Shown: positions 3,702 through 5,566 of the stretch, in pieces
Layout of the letters: the number at the start of each line of letters is the position of its first letter
How positions within the stretch are numbered: the stretch's first letter is position 1
Source of the DNA: Chloroflexi bacterium RBG_16_64_43
Lineage (GTDB): Bacteria > Chloroflexota > Anaerolineae > Anaerolineales > RBG-16-64-43
DNA: 5,566 bases
Assembly (NCBI GenBank): GCA_001796965.1
Contig: MGOA01000119.1
Span: 1 to 5,566 of the forward strand
Direction: 5' to 3'
Position numbers and translations under genes: made by a program
Notes under the pieces: model-generated
Seen by the model: the letters and a program-made list of their open reading frames with translations, nothing else
The model's database searches: none
What the model was told of the DNA's origin: nothing

Positions 3702-5447
3702 ATGACATCTTCGCCCGCCAAAACGTTGGAGCAAGGGATCGAGGCGCGTCTGGGCGACGCGCTGGCGCATGAGACGCGCCCGGGTTACACGGGCTACCGC
3801 GTGGAGGCCGCGCGCCTGGTCGAGGCGGCCCGCACGCTGCGGGACGATTTCCACTACGACTACCTTTCGTGCGTGACCGGAGTAGACCAATTGCCGGAAG
3901 GCAAGCTGGAGGTGGTCTACCATCTGTTCCGCACCCAGGGCGGGGGGGCGCTGGTGTTGCACACCCTCCTGCCGCGTGACGACCCTCACCTGCCCTCGCT
4001 GGTGTCGCTCTTCCCCGGTGCGGAGCTGCAAGAGCGCGAGGCCTACGACATGTACGGCATCCGCTTCGACGGGCACCCGGATCTGCGCCGCATCTTGATG
4101 TGGGAAGGCTTCGCCGGCTGGCCCATGCGCAAGGATTGGAAAGAAGCGTTCTACGAGCAGGAGGGCAAACCCTTCGATGCGCGTTGGCCGGGCGGCCGCG
4201 CACGGCGCAGCGAAGACCAAAACCCGTTCGGCAGCAACGTCGAGTACCCGCCCGGTTTCACCCTCGAGGGGTACGTGCCTGAAGGCGAGGATGCGCTGTA
4301 CGCCTCGTTCGGCCGCATCGAGCCCGGCGGCAATGGCAGCGGATTGCGCACGGACCGCATGCTGATCAACCTTGGCCCGCAACACCCCTCCACCCACGGC
4401 ATCTTTCGCATGGTGGCCGTTCTGGAAGGCGAGACGATCGTCGATATCAAGCCGGTGGTGGGCTACCTGCACCGCAACCACGAGAAGATCGGCGAACGCA
4501 ACACCTTCCTGATGAACATGCCCTTCACCGACCGGCTCGACTACATCAACTCGCTGAGCAACAACTTCGGCTACGCGTTGGCGGTCGAGAAGCTGATGGG
4601 TATTCGCCCACCAGAGCGAGCCGAGTACATCCGCGTCATCATGGCCGAGCTGGGCCGCATCAGCAATCACCTGTGGTTCATCGGCTTCCTGCTCAATGAT
4701 CTCGGAGCCTACTTCACGCCCGCCCTTTACGCGATCCAGGATCGCGAATTGATCCTCGACCTCTTCGAAGCCATCACCGGCTCGCGCATGATGTGCAACT
4801 ATTTCCGTTTCGGAGGGGTGGCGCGTGACTTACCGGAAGGCGCCCTCGAGCGCATCCGCGAACTGGTCGAGGAGCGCCTGCCGCATAAGATCGACGAACT
4901 CGACGAATTCCTCAGCGGGAGCGAGATTCTTCGCGGGCGGTCGATTGGGGTGGGGGTCCTGCCGCCTGAGCGGGCCATTGCCTTCGCCGCGGCCGGGCCG
5001 GTGTTGCGCGCCTCGGGAGTGGCCTATGACGTCCGACGCGCCGAGCCGTATGGCATCTACGACCGTTTCGATTTCGACGTGGCGGTGCGCACCCACGGCG
5101 ACGTGTATGACCGGTACCTGATCCGCCTGGATGAGATGCGCGAAAGCCTGAAGATCGTGCGCCAGGCGCTGCGCGATATTCCGGCTGGAGAGATCCAGAC
5201 CGGCAAGGCGACGTATCAGGTGCGAGTGCCGGCCGGCGAGTCTTACGCTCGCGTCGACGGGCCGAAGGGCGAGCTAGGCTACTACGTAGTCTCCAACGGC
5301 AAGCCCAACCCGTGGCGCTACCACGTGCGACCGCCGTCGTTCATCAGCCTGACCCCGCTCGGCGAGATGTGCCGCGGGCAGAAAATCGCCGACGCGGTGG
5401 TCATCTTGGGCAGCATCGACATCACCTTGGGCGAAGTGGACCGCTAG
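3702..5447 (+). CDS. nuoCD: NADH-quinone oxidoreductase fused subunits C and D
   Basis: One open frame of 581 residues joins NuoC (30 kDa) and NuoD (49 kDa), close in length to the E. coli NuoCD fusion. NuoC covers about residues 1-185 and carries the 30-kDa signature at 111-132, starting EREAYDMYGIRF and ending GHPDLRRIL. A Gly/Ser/Asp-rich linker of about 30 residues leads to NuoD at about 218. There LGPQHPSTHG has His228 and His232, GYLHRNHEK lies at 254-262, and FTDRLDYINS contains Tyr281. By comparison with Thermus Nqo4, the first-loop His and this Tyr are likely quinone-headgroup contacts. The end, IDITLGEVDR, is typical of NuoD and has no C-terminal CxxC, so it is not a NiFe-hydrogenase large subunit. 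GAGG at 3692-3695 precedes the ATG by 6 bases. The only start candidate for a separate NuoD, Met220 just before the first motif, has no evident ribosome binding site. Confidence 0.96.
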   Translation: MTSSPAKTLEQGIEARLGDALAHETRPGYTGYRVEAARLVEAARTLRDDFHYDYLSCVTGVDQLPEGKLEVVYHLFRTQGGGALVLHTLLPRDDPHLPSLVSLFPGAELQEREAYDMYGIRFDGHPDLRRILMWEGFAGWPMRKDWKEAFYEQEGKPFDARWPGGRARRSEDQNPFGSNVEYPPGFTLEGYVPEGEDALYASFGRIEPGGNGSGLRTDRMLINLGPQHPSTHGIFRMVAVLEGETIVDIKPVVGYLHRNHEKIGERNTFLMNMPFTDRLDYINSLSNNFGYALAVEKLMGIRPPERAEYIRVIMAELGRISNHLWFIGFLLNDLGAYFTPALYAIQDRELILDLFEAITGSRMMCNYFRFGGVARDLPEGALERIRELVEERLPHKIDELDEFLSGSEILRGRSIGVGVLPPERAIAFAAAGPVLRASGVAYDVRRAEPYGIYDRFDFDVAVRTHGDVYDRYLIRLDEMRESLKIVRQALRDIPAGEIQTGKATYQVRVPAGESYARVDGPKGELGYYVVSNGKPNPWRYHVRPPSFISLTPLGEMCRGQKIADAVVILGSIDITLGEVDR

Positions 5448-5465
5448 CGCGGGAAGGACGAGCTC

Positions 5466-5566
5466 ATGTATGGTCTCGGTATCGTCAAGGGTCTGACCAC
5501 CACGCTGCGCCATTTCTTCGAGACCTACCTCGACGACCTGCGCTGGCTGGGCAAGGGCCGCTACCA
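5466..5566 (+). CDS. nuoI: Probable NADH-quinone oxidoreductase subunit I, N-terminal fragment
   Basis: Only the first 33 codons are in the window. The protein begins MYGLGIVKGLTTTLRHFFETY, which resembles the amphipathic N-terminal helix of NuoI (TYKY, Nqo9), the ferredoxin-like subunit that carries clusters N6a and N6b. The two CxxCxxCxxxCP motifs that would prove the call lie beyond the right edge. The ATG is 18 bases after the nuoCD stop and is preceded by a strong ribosome binding site, GGGAAGGA (5451-5458), with a 7-base gap. It is evidently in the same operon. NuoI directly after NuoD, without E, F, G or H between, is a rearranged order. Another small complex I subunit is possible but fits less well. 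Confidence 0.72.
   Translation, partial: MYGLGIVKGLTTTLRHFFETYLDDLRWLGKGRY

Noticed and set aside
3678..4670. 330-residue open frame on the - strand
   Set aside because: It is antisense to the strongly conserved nuoCD; its His/Val/Gln/Ala-rich translation shows no family features.
4359..5447. NuoD half as a NiFe-hydrogenase large subunit
   Set aside because: The two CxxC pairs that ligate the NiFe centre are missing; the ending GEVDR and the quinone-site His/Tyr pattern fit NuoD.

Overview
The window is GC-rich bacterial DNA with every recognisable gene on the + strand. It holds the end of one gene cluster, a structured non-coding stretch of about 465 bases, and the beginning of a respiratory complex I (nuo) operon. 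The style of the NuoB, NuoCD and NuoI sequences, the split complex I gene order and the palindrome-rich spacer suggest a member of the Chloroflexota, perhaps Anaerolineae-like. That assignment is inferred from general familiarity and could not be tested by a search.

Left part (1-2261): the C-terminal end of an ATP-grasp ligase, a complete HAD-superfamily phosphatase whose start overlaps the ligase end, and, 60 bases later, a complete DegT/DnrJ/EryC1/StrS-family PLP-dependent sugar aminotransferase. Together they look like the end of an operon making or attaching an amino sugar or related small building block for a surface glycan or glycolipid. The substrate cannot be read from the sequence. 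The aminotransferase carries an unusual insertion of about 25 residues, rich in Arg and Lys, part of which is encoded by a perfect 9-bp inverted repeat.

Middle part (2262-2790): no convincing gene. It has a chain of hairpins, including a perfect 18-bp stem with a 3-base loop (2389-2427). A textbook sigma-70-type promoter follows (TTGACA, 16-base spacer, TATAAT; 2727-2754), bracketed by two unrelated inverted repeats (2701-2725 and 2756-2779) that could be operators.

Right part (2791-5566): an IscX-like small acidic protein (TTG start), then nuoB overlapping it by ATGA, then a fused nuoC-nuoD gene, then the first 33 codons of a probable nuoI. IscX is known as a partner of the cysteine desulfurase IscS and as an iron-binding modulator of Fe-S cluster assembly. 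NuoB and NuoI are Fe-S subunits of complex I, so the order iscX-nuoB-nuoCD-nuoI suggests coupling of cluster supply to assembly of the peripheral arm. No nuoA precedes nuoB and no nuoE/F/G/H lies between nuoCD and nuoI, so this is a rearranged or split complex I locus.

The most interesting items are the IscX-complex I linkage, the consensus promoter framed by two dyads, the long perfect hairpin, and the palindrome-encoded insertion in the aminotransferase. I saw no mobile element with a transposase, CRISPR array, tRNA or rRNA.
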